DNA of 64,000 bases, from the NCBI GenBank assembly GCA_035366835.1, contig DAOSIS010000007.1, positions 1 to 64,000 of the forward strand. The letters run 5' to 3'. Every line of letters begins with the position of its first letter. The stretch's first letter is position 1. The DNA is from UBA6109 sp035366835 (GTDB lineage Bacteria; Desulfobacterota; Syntrophia; Syntrophales; UBA6109). The translations under genes were made by a program, and so were the position numbers. Below the pieces are notes generated by a model. That model searched no databases. It was given only the letters and a program-made list of their open reading frames with translations, and had not been told where the DNA came from. Of this stretch, positions 42,403 through 51,585 are shown piece after piece.

Positions 42403-43452
42403 ATGAGCAAAAAGGGTTTCCGGTACGTGGGATGTGCTTTTGTCTTCGGCGCGGTTCTCTCCATGGCGGTTCTTTTCGTCCCGATGAGCGGCGCCGCCGA
42501 GTACAAGACGGAGTACAAGCTCTCCACGGTTGTCGGGAAGGCTTTCCCCTGGGGTGCCGGTGCAGACCGCTGGTGCGATCTCGTGCGGGAAAAGACGGCC
42601 GGCCGAATCAACATGAAAATGTATCCGGGTGCGAGCCTGGTCGGCGGAGATCAGACCAAGGAATTCACCGCCATTCGCCAGGGCGCCATCGACGTGTCGG
42701 TCGGCTCCACCATCAACTGGTCGCCCCAGATCAGGGAACTGAATATCTTCTCCCTGCCCTTTCTCATGCCGGACTACAAGGCCATCGACGCCCTGACCCA
42801 GGGTGAAGTCGGCCGCGAAATCTTCAAGATCCTGGAGAGCAAGGACATGGTGCCGCTGGCCTGGGGAGAGAACGGATTCCGCGAACTCAGCAACTCCAAG
42901 CGGGCCGTCAAGACCCCGGCCGATCTGAAGGGACTCAAGATCCGCGTCGTCGGCTCTCCCCTCTACCTGGAAACCTTCACCGCCCTCGGTGCGAACCCGA
43001 CGCAGATGAGCTGGGCCGATGCAGTTCCCGCCCTCGCGAGCGGAGCCGTCGACGGCCAGGAAAACCCCTTCGGCATCTTCACCGGCGCCAAGCTGGACAC
43101 GGCCGCGAATCAGAAGCATCTTACCGTTTGGGGCTATGTGGCGGACCCGCTGATCTTCGTCGTCAGCAAGTCGGTCTGGAAGACCTGGACGCCGGAAGAC
43201 CAGAAGGCCGTCCGCGAGGCTGCCGAGCAGGCGGCCAAGGAAGAAATCGCCATGGCGCGCAAGGGCCTGGTTGCGCCGGATGACACGACGATCAAGGAGG
43301 TCGAGGCCAGGGGCGTCAACGTCGTGAGACTGACCGATGCCGACAAGCAGGCCTTCAAGAAGGCGACCCAGAAGGTCTACGACAAGTGGGCCAAGACGAT
43401 CGGGGCGGAACTCGTCAAGAAGGCGGAACAGGCCATCGCGAAGAGGAAGTAG
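42403..43452 (+). CDS. dctP: TRAP transporter solute-binding protein DctP
   Basis: This 349-residue periplasmic protein has a signal peptide (about 1-31, ending SGAAEYK) and the DctP fold: MYPGASLVGGDQTKEFTAIR, PFLMPDY, and the substrate-Arg segment LKGLKIRVVGSPLYLETF, then NPTQMSWADAVPALASGAVD and GQENPFGIF. The Arg in KIRV normally binds the carboxylate of the ligand. So the substrate is an organic acid, perhaps feeding the acyl-CoA genes nearby. The membrane subunits follow after an 800-base repeat-filled gap. Confidence 0.95.
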   Translation: MSKKGFRYVGCAFVFGAVLSMAVLFVPMSGAAEYKTEYKLSTVVGKAFPWGAGADRWCDLVREKTAGRINMKMYPGASLVGGDQTKEFTAIRQGAIDVSVGSTINWSPQIRELNIFSLPFLMPDYKAIDALTQGEVGREIFKILESKDMVPLAWGENGFRELSNSKRAVKTPADLKGLKIRVVGSPLYLETFTALGANPTQMSWADAVPALASGAVDGQENPFGIFTGAKLDTAANQKHLTVWGYVADPLIFVVSKSVWKTWTPEDQKAVREAAEQAAKEEIAMARKGLVAPDDTTIKEVEARGVNVVRLTDADKQAFKKATQKVYDKWAKTIGAELVKKAEQAIAKRK

Positions 43453-44249
43453 CTCACCGGGATCGTTCGATCCCCGAGGACCGAGGCGGCGCACATCGGC
43501 CCCTGAAGACTCTGCGGGCGGATGCGCGCCGTTGTCGCGACGGAAACCCGTTGAGGGTCGGAATCGTCATCCGCGTGAAGGAGAAACTCCGGTTCCCCTT
43601 ATGCCATTCCCTGCGCAAGCGGGAATCCGGCGTCTTTCGATCTGCGGTCCTGCGGGGGCGAACAGCCATGGATCTGGGTCTCCGCTTTCGCGGGGACGAC
43701 GGACTTTTTCGGTGCGATCCCGTTGGAGCATGCTCTGGGTTCCCGCGTACGCGGGGACGACGTGCAATACCGGGAAATCAGCCCGGCGGACCGGTCTGGG
43801 GCCCCGCGTACGCGGGGACGACGAAAGTTTCTTTAATTTGTCATTCCCGCCCCCGCCTCCGCGAGGGTAAACTGCAGCGGGAATCCAGAACAGGACTGGA
43901 TGCTCCCGGATCGAGTCCGGGGCAGGCTTATCAAGTCCGGCATGACAACCATTGATAGGTTTACTTGCCGGAGTAATTTCATGCAGGGGCTGCACCCGCG
44001 AACGATGAAAACGTTCCATAGCGATGCTATTTTCTGACTAATAACTTGTCATTCCCGCGGAAGCGGGAATCCAGTGTCGTTAACATTTTGTTGGCGTGTC
44101 GTGCAGAGGGGCTGGACCTCCGCTGCAGCCTGCCCTCGCGAAGGCGGGGCGGGGGTGACAGAAGCAGAGCGGGGGCGTCGGTATGAGACGCGGGGGCGAA
44201 CAGGCAGATTGCCGGTTTCTTGCCGGCATCATGACATCGGAGCATCGGT
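43453..44249. repeat. Repeat-filled spacer inside the TRAP operon
   Basis: There is no gene. At least six hairpin repeats of the ATTCCCGC-n-GCGGGAAT (dRS3-like) or GTACGCGGGGACGAC type occur, e.g. at 43606-43636, 43675-43700, 43740-43762, 43800-43822, 43840-43947 (inverted match of 26688-26774) and 44049-44075. They split dctP from dctQM, which are normally adjacent, and may reduce read-through between them. Confidence 0.75.
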
Positions 44250-44759
44250 ATGGCCGATTTGTGCGATCCTGACCGCGGCGGCGGCAGGCCGAAGACCAGA
44301 GTACCCCTGAAGATCGAAGAATCGCTCGCGGCAACCGCCATCGCGCTGCTGGCGCTGCTGACGTTCGCGAACGTCGTCGTGCGGTACGCGACCGATTTCT
44401 CCTTCGCCTTCACGGAGGAGTTCTCCATCTTCCTGATGGTGCTCATGACCCTGTTCGGCGCGTCGAGCGTGATGGCGAAGAACGGCCATTTGAACATCGC
44501 CTATTTCGTCGACCGGCTTTCGCCGCGCCGCCGCCGCCGCTGGATCCGCCTTGCGGCGTCGGGGGCGGTGATCGTCACATTCGCCATGCTCGCCGTTCTG
44601 GGCGGGGCGATGGCCTATGACGAATACCGCTACGAGGTCACGTCGCCGGGACTGGGCATTCCCACCTGGATCTACACCGTCTGGCTCCCGATTCTCTCGC
44701 TGGCGATCCTGGGCCGCACGATCGGCCTCTTCATCCGCATCCGGAGGGGCCAGGGCTGA
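44250..44759 (+). CDS. dctQ: TRAP transporter small membrane subunit DctQ
   Basis: This 169-residue protein has four hydrophobic helices (about 28-48, 58-76, 98-122, 135-155), as expected for DctQ, with the conserved FTEEFSIFLMVLMTLFGAS and MAKNGHLNI stretches. Its stop overlaps the dctM start (TGATG). A GTG or earlier start is possible but the ATG at 44250 is simplest. Confidence 0.93.
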   Translation: MADLCDPDRGGGRPKTRVPLKIEESLAATAIALLALLTFANVVVRYATDFSFAFTEEFSIFLMVLMTLFGASSVMAKNGHLNIAYFVDRLSPRRRRRWIRLAASGAVIVTFAMLAVLGGAMAYDEYRYEVTSPGLGIPTWIYTVWLPILSLAILGRTIGLFIRIRRGQG

Positions 44760-46048
44760 TGCACCCCGCTGTTCTTCTTTTCGGCTGCTTCTTTCTGCTG
44801 CTCCTTTGCGGCGTTCCGATCGCCGCCTCGCTCGGCCTGGCCGGTTCGTTGACGATCGCCGTTGCCGGTCTGGGCATCATGGCGGTCCCCACGAGCGTCT
44901 ATACCGGCATCGCGAAGTATCCGCTTCTGGCCGTGCCGATGTTCGTTCTGGCCGGCGCCATCTTCGACCGGTCCGGCGTGGCCGCCCGGCTGCTGCGCTT
45001 CGCCGCGTCCATCATCGGGCAGGGACGCGGATCCCTGGCGGTCATCACGATCCTGGTTGCCATGGTGATCGGCGGCATTTCCGGTTCCGGACCGGCCTGC
45101 ACCGCGGCCGTAGGAGGGGTCATGCTCGGGGCCATGATGAGGAAGGGATATCCGCCGTCCTTCGCGGCAAGCGTCACTGCCGCGGCCGGCTCGACCGATA
45201 TCCTGATCCCGCCCTCCGTCGCCTTCATCATCTACAGCGTGCTGGTGCCTTCGGCCACGGTCCCGGCCCTGTTCGTCGCCGGCATCGTCCCGGGCGTCAT
45301 CGCCTGCATCGCGCTGGTCGTTCCGGCGCTTCTGCTCAGCCTCTACCACGATTTCGGGAGCGGCCGGAGCCAGGAGCCGCGGCCGAAGGTCTGGCAGTCC
45401 TTCAAGGAGGCCTTCTGGGCGCTGATGGCGCCGGTCCTCATCCTGGGCGGCATGCGCACCGGCTGGTTCACTCCGACGGAGGCCGCCGCGATGGCCGTCA
45501 TCTACGGCCTCTTCGTCGGATTCGTCGTCTACCGGAGCCTCAGCTTGAAGGACCTCGGCGAGCTGCTGGTGGAGTCGGCGGAGACCTCCGCCGTCATCCT
45601 CATCGTCGTGGGCCTGGCCAGCGTCTTCGCCTGGGCTTCGAGCACCATGGGAATCGTGGATCCGATCGCCAAGGCCGTCGTTTCCTTTGGCGGCGGCGAG
45701 CTGGGCGTCATGATCCTCCTGATGCTCTTCCTGATCGTGGTCGGGATGTTCCTGGACGGCATCTCCATCTTCCTGATCTTCCTTCCGCTCTTTGTCCCGG
45801 TTGCCGAGCGCTTTTCCTGGGATCTGGTGTGGTTCGGCGTTCTGATGACTTACAACATCGCCCTGGGGCAGTTCACGCCGCCCATGGCGGTCAATCTCAT
45901 GGTCAGCTGCCGGCTCGCCGGCTGCTCCATCGAATCGACGATCCGCTGGGACGCCTGGCTGCTTCTTTCCATGTTCGCGGGGCTGGTCCTGCTCATTTTC
46001 TTCCCCTCGCTGGCGATCTGGCTGCCGAAGGTGCTGGGCTTCATGTAG
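44759..46048 (+). CDS. dctM: TRAP transporter large membrane subunit DctM
   Basis: This 429-residue protein is the sodium-coupled transport subunit, with about twelve helices. Family motifs seen: GVPIAASLGLAGS at the N-terminus, VPMFVLAGAIF, SGSGPACTAAVGGVMLGAMM and AAAGSTDILIPPSVAFIIYSV, and the late GMFLDGISIFLIFLPLFVPV and YNIALGQFTPPMAVNL. Length is normal. It completes a DctPQM system for uptake of an organic acid. Confidence 0.96.
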   Translation: MHPAVLLFGCFFLLLLCGVPIAASLGLAGSLTIAVAGLGIMAVPTSVYTGIAKYPLLAVPMFVLAGAIFDRSGVAARLLRFAASIIGQGRGSLAVITILVAMVIGGISGSGPACTAAVGGVMLGAMMRKGYPPSFAASVTAAAGSTDILIPPSVAFIIYSVLVPSATVPALFVAGIVPGVIACIALVVPALLLSLYHDFGSGRSQEPRPKVWQSFKEAFWALMAPVLILGGMRTGWFTPTEAAAMAVIYGLFVGFVVYRSLSLKDLGELLVESAETSAVILIVVGLASVFAWASSTMGIVDPIAKAVVSFGGGELGVMILLMLFLIVVGMFLDGISIFLIFLPLFVPVAERFSWDLVWFGVLMTYNIALGQFTPPMAVNLMVSCRLAGCSIESTIRWDAWLLLSMFAGLVLLIFFPSLAIWLPKVLGFM

Positions 46049-46339
46049 GGGACCGCTTACCCCGCTTCGGTGGCCGCCCTGCGTCGGTCGGGCGGACGCA
46101 CGGGTCCTCGGAAACCTGTACAGGTGACCTTATGAACGGACCGAATGCCTGCCGCTCGTCCGCGAAGCGCAGCGGCGCGAGCTCGCCACCGTCAACCGCG
46201 ACGAGACGCCCTGCGATGGCATCGCCGATTGCGTCGCCCATGGGCAGGAGAGTCCGGCCATGGCGGCCGTGATGGAGCGGGTCAGAGAAGCGCTGGCAGA
46301 TCCTTCAGGAGAGGAAGGCCGCCCCCTGAAGCGGAAACC

Positions 46340-47350
46340 TTAGAATCCGAGGAAGGCGTTCAATCTTTTCGCGTCGCGCATCAGCGCCTCGAATCCCTGG
46401 AAGGTGAGGGACTGGGGCCCGTCCGAGAGGGCCTTTTCCGGTTCCGGGTGCACCTCGACCAGGAGGCCGTGGGCACCGGCGACAAGCGCCGCCTTGGCCA
46501 TGGAGGGGACGAGGCTCCGCTTGCCCGTCCCATGGGAAGGATCGACCATGATGGGAAGATGCGACAGTTCCTTGATCAGCGGCACGATCGACAGATCGAG
46601 GGTGTTCCGCGTGGCGGTTTCGAAGGTGCGGATGCCCCGCTCGCACAGAATGACGTTGGGATTGCCGCCCGCAAGGATGTATTCGGCGGCGGAGAGAAAC
46701 TCCTCGATGGTGGCGCTCATGCCCCTTTTCAGGAGCACGGGCTTCCGGGCCCTTCCCAGTTCCTTCAGAAGGTCGAAATTCTGCATGTTCCTGGCCCCGA
46801 CCTGCAGAAGGTCGGCGCATTCGGAAATCCGTTCCAAATGCTCGGGGTTCATCACTTCCGTCACGACGGGCAGGCCGCTCTCCCTGCGGGCCAGGGTGAG
46901 CAGGCGCAGGCCCTCTTCCTTCAGACCCTGGAACGTATGGGGGCCGGTCCGCGGCTTGAAGGCGCCGCCGCGCAGCAGATCGGCCCCGGCGGCCTTGACC
47001 GCGAGGGCCGTCCTCACGATCTGATCTTCCCCCTCCACGGCGCAGGGCCCGGCCGCAACGGCGGGGCGGCAGCCTTCGCCGATCCTGACCCCGCAGACGT
47101 CGACCACGCTGCTCTTGGGATGGAAGGCCCGGGACACCAGCTTGTAGGGCTTGGAAACATGGATCACTTCCTGGACGCCCGGGAGGTCCGCGATGACGGC
47201 GTCGGCGACGTACCCCTCATTGCCGAGCACGCCCACGGCCGTCCGCTCTCCGCCGGGGATCGGCTCCGCCCGGAAGCCCATGTCCTGCACGGCCTTGACC
47301 ACGGCCTCGATTTCGGCCGCGGTGGCCTTGTAGCTCATGACGATCAGCAT
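46340..47350 (-). CDS. aroF: DAHP synthase (3-deoxy-7-phosphoheptulonate synthase)
   Basis: This 336-residue enzyme condenses phosphoenolpyruvate and erythrose 4-phosphate, the first step to aromatic amino acids. Seen: an N-terminal ferredoxin-like regulatory domain (1-70), then AVAAGPCAVEGEDQI, GGAFKPRTGPHTFQG, RNMQNFDLLKELG, LLKRGMSATIEEFL, CERGIRTFET and DPSHGTGKRSLV, the marks of the type I-beta (Thermotoga-like) class. The N-terminal domain should confer inhibition by Tyr or Phe. It stands alone among catabolic genes. Confidence 0.96.
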   Translation of the reverse strand: MLIVMSYKATAAEIEAVVKAVQDMGFRAEPIPGGERTAVGVLGNEGYVADAVIADLPGVQEVIHVSKPYKLVSRAFHPKSSVVDVCGVRIGEGCRPAVAAGPCAVEGEDQIVRTALAVKAAGADLLRGGAFKPRTGPHTFQGLKEEGLRLLTLARRESGLPVVTEVMNPEHLERISECADLLQVGARNMQNFDLLKELGRARKPVLLKRGMSATIEEFLSAAEYILAGGNPNVILCERGIRTFETATRNTLDLSIVPLIKELSHLPIMVDPSHGTGKRSLVPSMAKAALVAGAHGLLVEVHPEPEKALSDGPQSLTFQGFEALMRDAKRLNAFLGF

Positions 47351-47663
47351 TGCTGCCTCTGCGAAACCCCGAAGTTCCTCTACCCATAGCAGCGTACGGC
47401 GCCGCCGTCAATGGCCGCTCCAGACACAACCTATGTCATTCCCGCGCAGGCGGGAATCCAGAATTTGGAGATATTGCTCCTGCGACTGTCGCGTCAGGCA
47501 GAGATCTGGGGCCCGCAGCCTGCCCTCGCGGAGGCGGGGGCGGGGGTGGGGGTGGGGACGACCTTTTGACAAGCTCAGAATGACAGGGCGAGATTGCCGC
47601 GTCCCTGAGTCTATCCTAAGCGAAGCAAAAGGGGTCTTCCCGCAACGATAGGGAAGCAGTCCC
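47351..47663. repeat. Spacer with dRS3-like repeats
   Basis: No gene. A hairpin repeat ATTCCCGCGCAGGCGGGAAT lies at 47437-47457, and a GC-rich module CCCTCGCGGAGGCGGGGGCG at 47524-47543 also occurs at 43855-43868 (inverted) and 44131-44152. The end contains GACAAGCTCAGAATGACAGG, a familiar companion of these repeats. Confidence 0.65.
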
Positions 47664-48431
47664 TCAGGCGGAGCGCGCGAGAATCGCGGCGCCGAGGGCG
47701 CCGTTGATCTGGGCGTGCGGGGTCGTGAGGACCGGAAGGCCGAGAGACTTTCCCACGGCCTGGACGACGCCCGGGTTCCTGGCGACGCCGCCCGTCATCA
47801 TGAGCGGGGCGCGGACGCCGATGCGCTGCGCCATGGAGGCGATGCGCGCGGCGATGGCTTCGTGGATGCCGGCGACGATGTCCTCGCGGGCCTCGCCCTT
47901 GGCGATGGCGGAGACCACCTCCGATTCGGCGAAGACGGTGCAGAGGCTGCTGATCCGCGCCGGCTTCCGGGCGCGGGCGGAGAGCTCCCCGAAGGCCGAA
48001 AGGTCCGCTTCGAGGGCGCGCGCCATGACCTCGAGAAAGCGTCCCGTCCCGGCGGCGCACTTGTCGTTCATGACGAAGTTCTCCACGCCGCCGCGATCGT
48101 TCAGGACCATGGCCTTGCTGTCTTGGCCGCCGATGTCGATGACCGACCGCACCGCCGGATTCTGAAAATGGGCGCCGGCGGCGTGGCAGGCGATCTCCGT
48201 CACGGAACGCGCCGCGAAGGAAACGCTCTTCCTCCCGTAGCCGGTGGCGACGATCCTCTCCAGGTTGGCGGAGTCCAGTTTCGCCTGCGCCAGCGCCCCG
48301 GCGAAGGCGGTCCTCCCCGCGGCCTCGGCGCTGTAGCCCGTGAAGATCACGCACTGCGCGAGGATTTCACCGTCCTTCAGGAGGACGGCCTTCGTGCTGA
48401 TGGAACCGATGTCGATGCCGGCGGTGATCAT
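47664..48431 (-). CDS. hgdC: 2-hydroxyacyl-CoA dehydratase activase (HgdC/BadF family)
   Basis: This 255-residue ATP-dependent activase injects one high-energy electron into the dehydratase. Seen: the ASKHA fold with ITAGIDIGSISTKAVLL, VIDIGGQDSKAMVL and TGGVARNPG, plus two cysteines for the subunit-bridging 4Fe-4S cluster, in NDKCAAGTGRFLE and SSLCTVFAESE. Length matches the simple (HgdC-type) activases and not the larger fused ones. It follows the dehydratase genes on the same strand, with a repeat-filled gap of 229 bases. Confidence 0.95.
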   Translation of the reverse strand: MITAGIDIGSISTKAVLLKDGEILAQCVIFTGYSAEAAGRTAFAGALAQAKLDSANLERIVATGYGRKSVSFAARSVTEIACHAAGAHFQNPAVRSVIDIGGQDSKAMVLNDRGGVENFVMNDKCAAGTGRFLEVMARALEADLSAFGELSARARKPARISSLCTVFAESEVVSAIAKGEAREDIVAGIHEAIAARIASMAQRIGVRAPLMMTGGVARNPGVVQAVGKSLGLPVLTTPHAQINGALGAAILARSA

Positions 48432-48660
48432 AAGGCTTGCATGGTTCTATTTCTTGTCGTCCCCGCGAACGCGGGGACCCAGTTCTCTGTGTTGCACCGC
48501 TCGCAGGATCAAGAGACCCAAGACCCTGGATTCCCGCTTTCGCGGGAATGACAGGAAGAACACCAGTCGCAGCACCAAAAGATCCAGGACGCTGGATTCC
48601 CGCTTACGCGGGAATGACAGGAAGAACGCCCCGCGCGGCGCGGAAGAGGGGTTTTTCAAA
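48432..48660. repeat. Three hairpin repeats between hgdC and its dehydratase
   Basis: Hairpins are seen at 48458-48482 (TCCCCGCGAACGCGGGGA), 48529-48552 (ATTCCCGCTTTCGCGGGAAT) and 48595-48618 (ATTCCCGCTTACGCGGGAAT). The last two sit in tandem in one orientation, 66 bases apart. No gene is present. Confidence 0.8.
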
Positions 48661-49899
48661 CTACGCGGCCTTCCTGGTCTTCAGCATTTCCATGAACGCC
48701 TCGATGCGCGTCTCCGTCGGCCCCTCGGCGAAGCTCCGCTCGTCCACCATGTCCGCCTCGATCATGAGGGTGGGGATGCCGCGCCGCTCCTGCACGAGCC
48801 GCTGAATGTCGTACTGGCCGAGCGAGTAGGGCTTGCAGCTGCGGTTGGAGTGCATGACGAGCCCGTCGGCCGCGTACTTGTCGACCATGTCGACGACCAT
48901 GCGGGCCATTTCGTCCACGCCGATGTTGAGGTAGATGCGCGTGTAGCATTCGGCCATCGATTCCAGGAAGTTGTTTTCGTCGGCGTACTTCAGCGAGCCG
49001 CACCAGGCCGAGGTGTAGGTGTCGGCCACGAGGCAGGCGCCGGCGGCGGCGAACTTTTCGGAGAGCCACTTCGTCCGGAACCAGACGGGGAGGTTGTCCC
49101 AGAGGAGCCGGTAGCGCTCGTCCGGGACGGCACCGATGCCCGCGGCGATCCTCTCGTTCATCTCGGCGAGGAGCATCCTGTAGTAGTCGATCGTCTGCTG
49201 CTGGCCCCTGAGCGTGACGATGAGCGCCAGGTGGAAGAAGGCGTCGAAGGCGGAAAGCGGCGCCGGCCTGTGGGCCGCCGTGTCCAAGACCGCCTGCCAG
49301 AGCCGCTGGCCCTCGATGGAGAGCCGGCCCACCTCCTTCAGGCGGTCGTAATCGAACCTGCGGCCTGCGGCGGACTCCAGGAAGGCGATGTATTCGTCCA
49401 ACTGCCTCCGCACGTAGCGCCGCATCTCGTCGTGGAAGCCGGTGTGGCAGAAGGGCGTGTCCAGGATGAAGAGCGGACAGCCGAAATAGCGGGCCTGGAC
49501 CTCGTACCACTTGAGCACGGTGCCGCAGATGTTCGTGCAGCACACGAGCATGTCGGGCCTGGGGAGTCCTCCGATCGGCCCGCCGTTGACGGTCGCGCAG
49601 GAGATGTCGGACCGCGCGTAGGAGCAGAGGTCGGAGGAGTATCCCATGGCCTCCGCCTTCGTACAGAGGTCGACGCCCATCTTGGAGGCCCCGATCATGG
49701 CGCCGTGGTTTTCGGGGTAGACGGGGATGATGTCCATCGCGATGAGCGGCTCGACGGGCCCGCCGCTCGTGATCCATGCCACCTTCTTGCCGGTCTGCTC
49801 CGCCGTCTTGGCGTCGATGTAGTAGGCCGTCATGATCTCCTTCATCTTCGCGACGGCCTTGATCTTGCGCTTTTCCTTTTCCGGGTCTTTTTCGGCCAT
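48661..49899 (-). CDS. 2-hydroxyacyl-CoA dehydratase subunit (HgdB/BcrB-like), first
   Basis: This 412-residue protein is one of two related dehydratase subunits that bind a 4Fe-4S cluster and act on a 2-hydroxyacyl-CoA through a ketyl radical, or reduce an aromatic ring in the BcrBC group. Seen: WITSGGPVEPLIAMDIIPVY at the N-terminus, cluster-type cysteines in DLCSYARSDISCATVNGG and CCTNICGTVLKWYE, and NRSCKPYSLGQYDIQRL near the end, typical of the family. Sequence alone does not separate dehydratase from ring reductase; a single activase with two subunits favours the dehydratase. Confidence 0.93.
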   Translation of the reverse strand: MAEKDPEKEKRKIKAVAKMKEIMTAYYIDAKTAEQTGKKVAWITSGGPVEPLIAMDIIPVYPENHGAMIGASKMGVDLCTKAEAMGYSSDLCSYARSDISCATVNGGPIGGLPRPDMLVCCTNICGTVLKWYEVQARYFGCPLFILDTPFCHTGFHDEMRRYVRRQLDEYIAFLESAAGRRFDYDRLKEVGRLSIEGQRLWQAVLDTAAHRPAPLSAFDAFFHLALIVTLRGQQQTIDYYRMLLAEMNERIAAGIGAVPDERYRLLWDNLPVWFRTKWLSEKFAAAGACLVADTYTSAWCGSLKYADENNFLESMAECYTRIYLNIGVDEMARMVVDMVDKYAADGLVMHSNRSCKPYSLGQYDIQRLVQERRGIPTLMIEADMVDERSFAEGPTETRIEAFMEMLKTRKAA

Positions 49900-49915
49900 G
49901 ATGGTTTCTCCAATG

Positions 49916-51037
49916 TCAGATCATCTCGAGAAAGGCTTCGAACCGCGTCCTGAGCTGCCCTTCCGCCGGAAGCTGGTCTTCCATCTCGAAGAGCATCGAC
50001 GGGATTCCGGCGCCGTCCAGCGCCTCCTTGAGGTAGGGGTAATCGAAGGCGTGGGGATCGCAGAATTTCACGAGCAGGAAGACGACGCCCCGGGCCTCCT
50101 TCTCCTTTGCCAGCCGGACCAGATGCTCTGCCCGCTCGCGGATGCCGCGGTGTTTCGCCGGGCAGACGGGGCGCTCCGCATAGCGTTGGGCGATCGCCGC
50201 CAGCGGATCGCCGTCGCCGTCGATCGTTCCCGAGAAGCCGCGTGTGCCGGTGCAGAAATCGTCCCAGACCACGACCCCCCCGGCCTCCTCGATGAAGGAA
50301 TACAGTTCCGGATGGTCGCAGAGCCCGCCGGCGAGGAGGACGCGCTTGGCCTTGTTCCCGGCGGTGCACTCGTGGACGTCCTCGAGGGCCTGCAACGCGG
50401 GGGGAAGAACCACGACCAGGCGGTCGCGGTCCAGGATCGTCGAGGCCTTGACGATGGTGTGGACGTCGCGGCCGCGGATGCCGCAGGGATTTTCGTTGCG
50501 GAGCTCGTAAAGCCGCGCGAGCATTTCCCGGATGCGGTTGTACAGGTCGATCGCTCTGCGCAGGCTTTCGTCCGAAATGGATACCCGGAGTTTCCTCTCG
50601 AGGTCGGACCGGAAACGGCGGAGGACGTCCAGCAGATAGTCGCGGGCGCTCGCCGTGTCCAGCCTGGCCGGCAGGACCGCGTCGATGTGAAAGGCCCCGG
50701 GCACGTTGAGGCGCCAGAGGTCGGAGAGGCGCTGGATGGAGTCGCAGGTGTGGGGGAAGACGACACCTGCGAGAAAGTCGGATCTGCCGGCAAGGGCGTC
50801 CTCCAAGACGCCGCGCACCAGGGAGCAACAGTAGGACTGCAGGTGCCGGTCCGCGAGGCGTTCCGCGCCCGACGTCCCGAAGAGGCGGACGGGGTGTGCG
50901 CCGGCCGCGTAGATCAGTTCTTCCGGGGCATAGGAACACAGCGTGCCAACCGCCTTCTTCCCGGATTGGGCCGTGGCGCTCCTGACGTACGAGGCGGGGT
51001 CCGCGACGGCGGCGCGGAATTCAGCAAGAGGATCCAT
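49916..51037 (-). CDS. 2-hydroxyacyl-CoA dehydratase subunit, second
   Basis: This 373-residue partner subunit starts 16 bases upstream of the other. Seen: GTLCSYAPEELIYAAGAHPV, the family N-terminus, SYCCSLVRGVLEDAL and VVFPHTCDSIQRLSDLW with Cys ligands, AGGLCDHPELYSFIEEAGG and VKFCDPHAFDYPYLKEAL near the C-terminus. The two subunits are distinct paralogues, giving a heterodimer like HgdAB. Upstream lie repeats and then an acyl-CoA synthetase on the same strand. Confidence 0.94.
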   Translation of the reverse strand: MDPLAEFRAAVADPASYVRSATAQSGKKAVGTLCSYAPEELIYAAGAHPVRLFGTSGAERLADRHLQSYCCSLVRGVLEDALAGRSDFLAGVVFPHTCDSIQRLSDLWRLNVPGAFHIDAVLPARLDTASARDYLLDVLRRFRSDLERKLRVSISDESLRRAIDLYNRIREMLARLYELRNENPCGIRGRDVHTIVKASTILDRDRLVVVLPPALQALEDVHECTAGNKAKRVLLAGGLCDHPELYSFIEEAGGVVVWDDFCTGTRGFSGTIDGDGDPLAAIAQRYAERPVCPAKHRGIRERAEHLVRLAKEKEARGVVFLLVKFCDPHAFDYPYLKEALDGAGIPSMLFEMEDQLPAEGQLRTRFEAFLEMI

Positions 51038-51585
51038 GCGATGCGGTCTCCTTTATCATGTCGTTCCAGCCCCCGCTTCCACGAGGTCAGGCTGCAGCGA
51101 GGAGCCGGTGTCCTGTGCAGCTCAAGTTCTGCAAAGCCCTGGATTCCCGCTTCCGCGGGAATGACAGGAAGAATGACGGAAATGATAGGAAGAACGACGG
51201 GGAATGACAAATATTCACTGCTGTCACTCCCGCGTCTTATTCTGTCGCCTCATCTCCATTTCTGTCACCCCCGCGAACGCGGGGGGGCAGCTCCCGGGTG
51301 AAGATCCGGGATCCCGATTCCATAGTCACCCCCGCGAACGCGGGGGGCCAGCACTCTACCGTGCACAGAAACAAACATGAAAAACTCTGGATTCCCCGTT
51401 TCCACAGGGAATGACAGAGAGAAGACGGAAATGACAGAAAAGGGCCTGGATTCCCGCTTTCGCGGGAATGACCCGGCTTGCCATGCCTTGCTCCGGGGGC
51501 AGTCCATATGCAGAATGAACTGCCGGGAAGAACTCGGCATGAACTGTCGGGAAGAACTCGGCCCGGGGCAGGACCTTTTCCATCA
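51038..51585. repeat. Spacer with clustered hairpin repeats
   Basis: No gene is seen. Hairpin repeats lie at 51145-51165, 51268-51286 (CCCCCGCGAACGCGGGGG), 51327-51345 (same type), 51391-51412 and 51451-51471. Also present is a tandem direct repeat, GAACTGCCGGGAAGAACTCG at 51517-51536 followed by a near copy (GAACTGTCGGGAAGAACTCG at 51541-51560). The hairpin spacings are irregular, so it is not a CRISPR array. Confidence 0.75.

Noticed and set aside
42114..42614. 166-codon minus-strand frame overlapping dctP
   Set aside because: It is antisense to a clear TRAP binding protein and its leader and has no motifs.
43600..43830. Possible CRISPR array because of repeated GC-rich units
   Set aside because: Repeats vary in sequence and spacing, are self-complementary, occur in both orientations, and no cas genes are near.
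46049..46339. Plus-strand frame after dctM reading through to about 46342
   Set aside because: It is open but begins without a credible start and has no recognisable family; it may be a remnant but cannot be supported.
51260..51480. Possible CRISPR array of CCCCCGCGAACGCGGGGG units
   Set aside because: Only two such units are present, 59 bases apart and mixed with other hairpins; they fit the dispersed repeat family.
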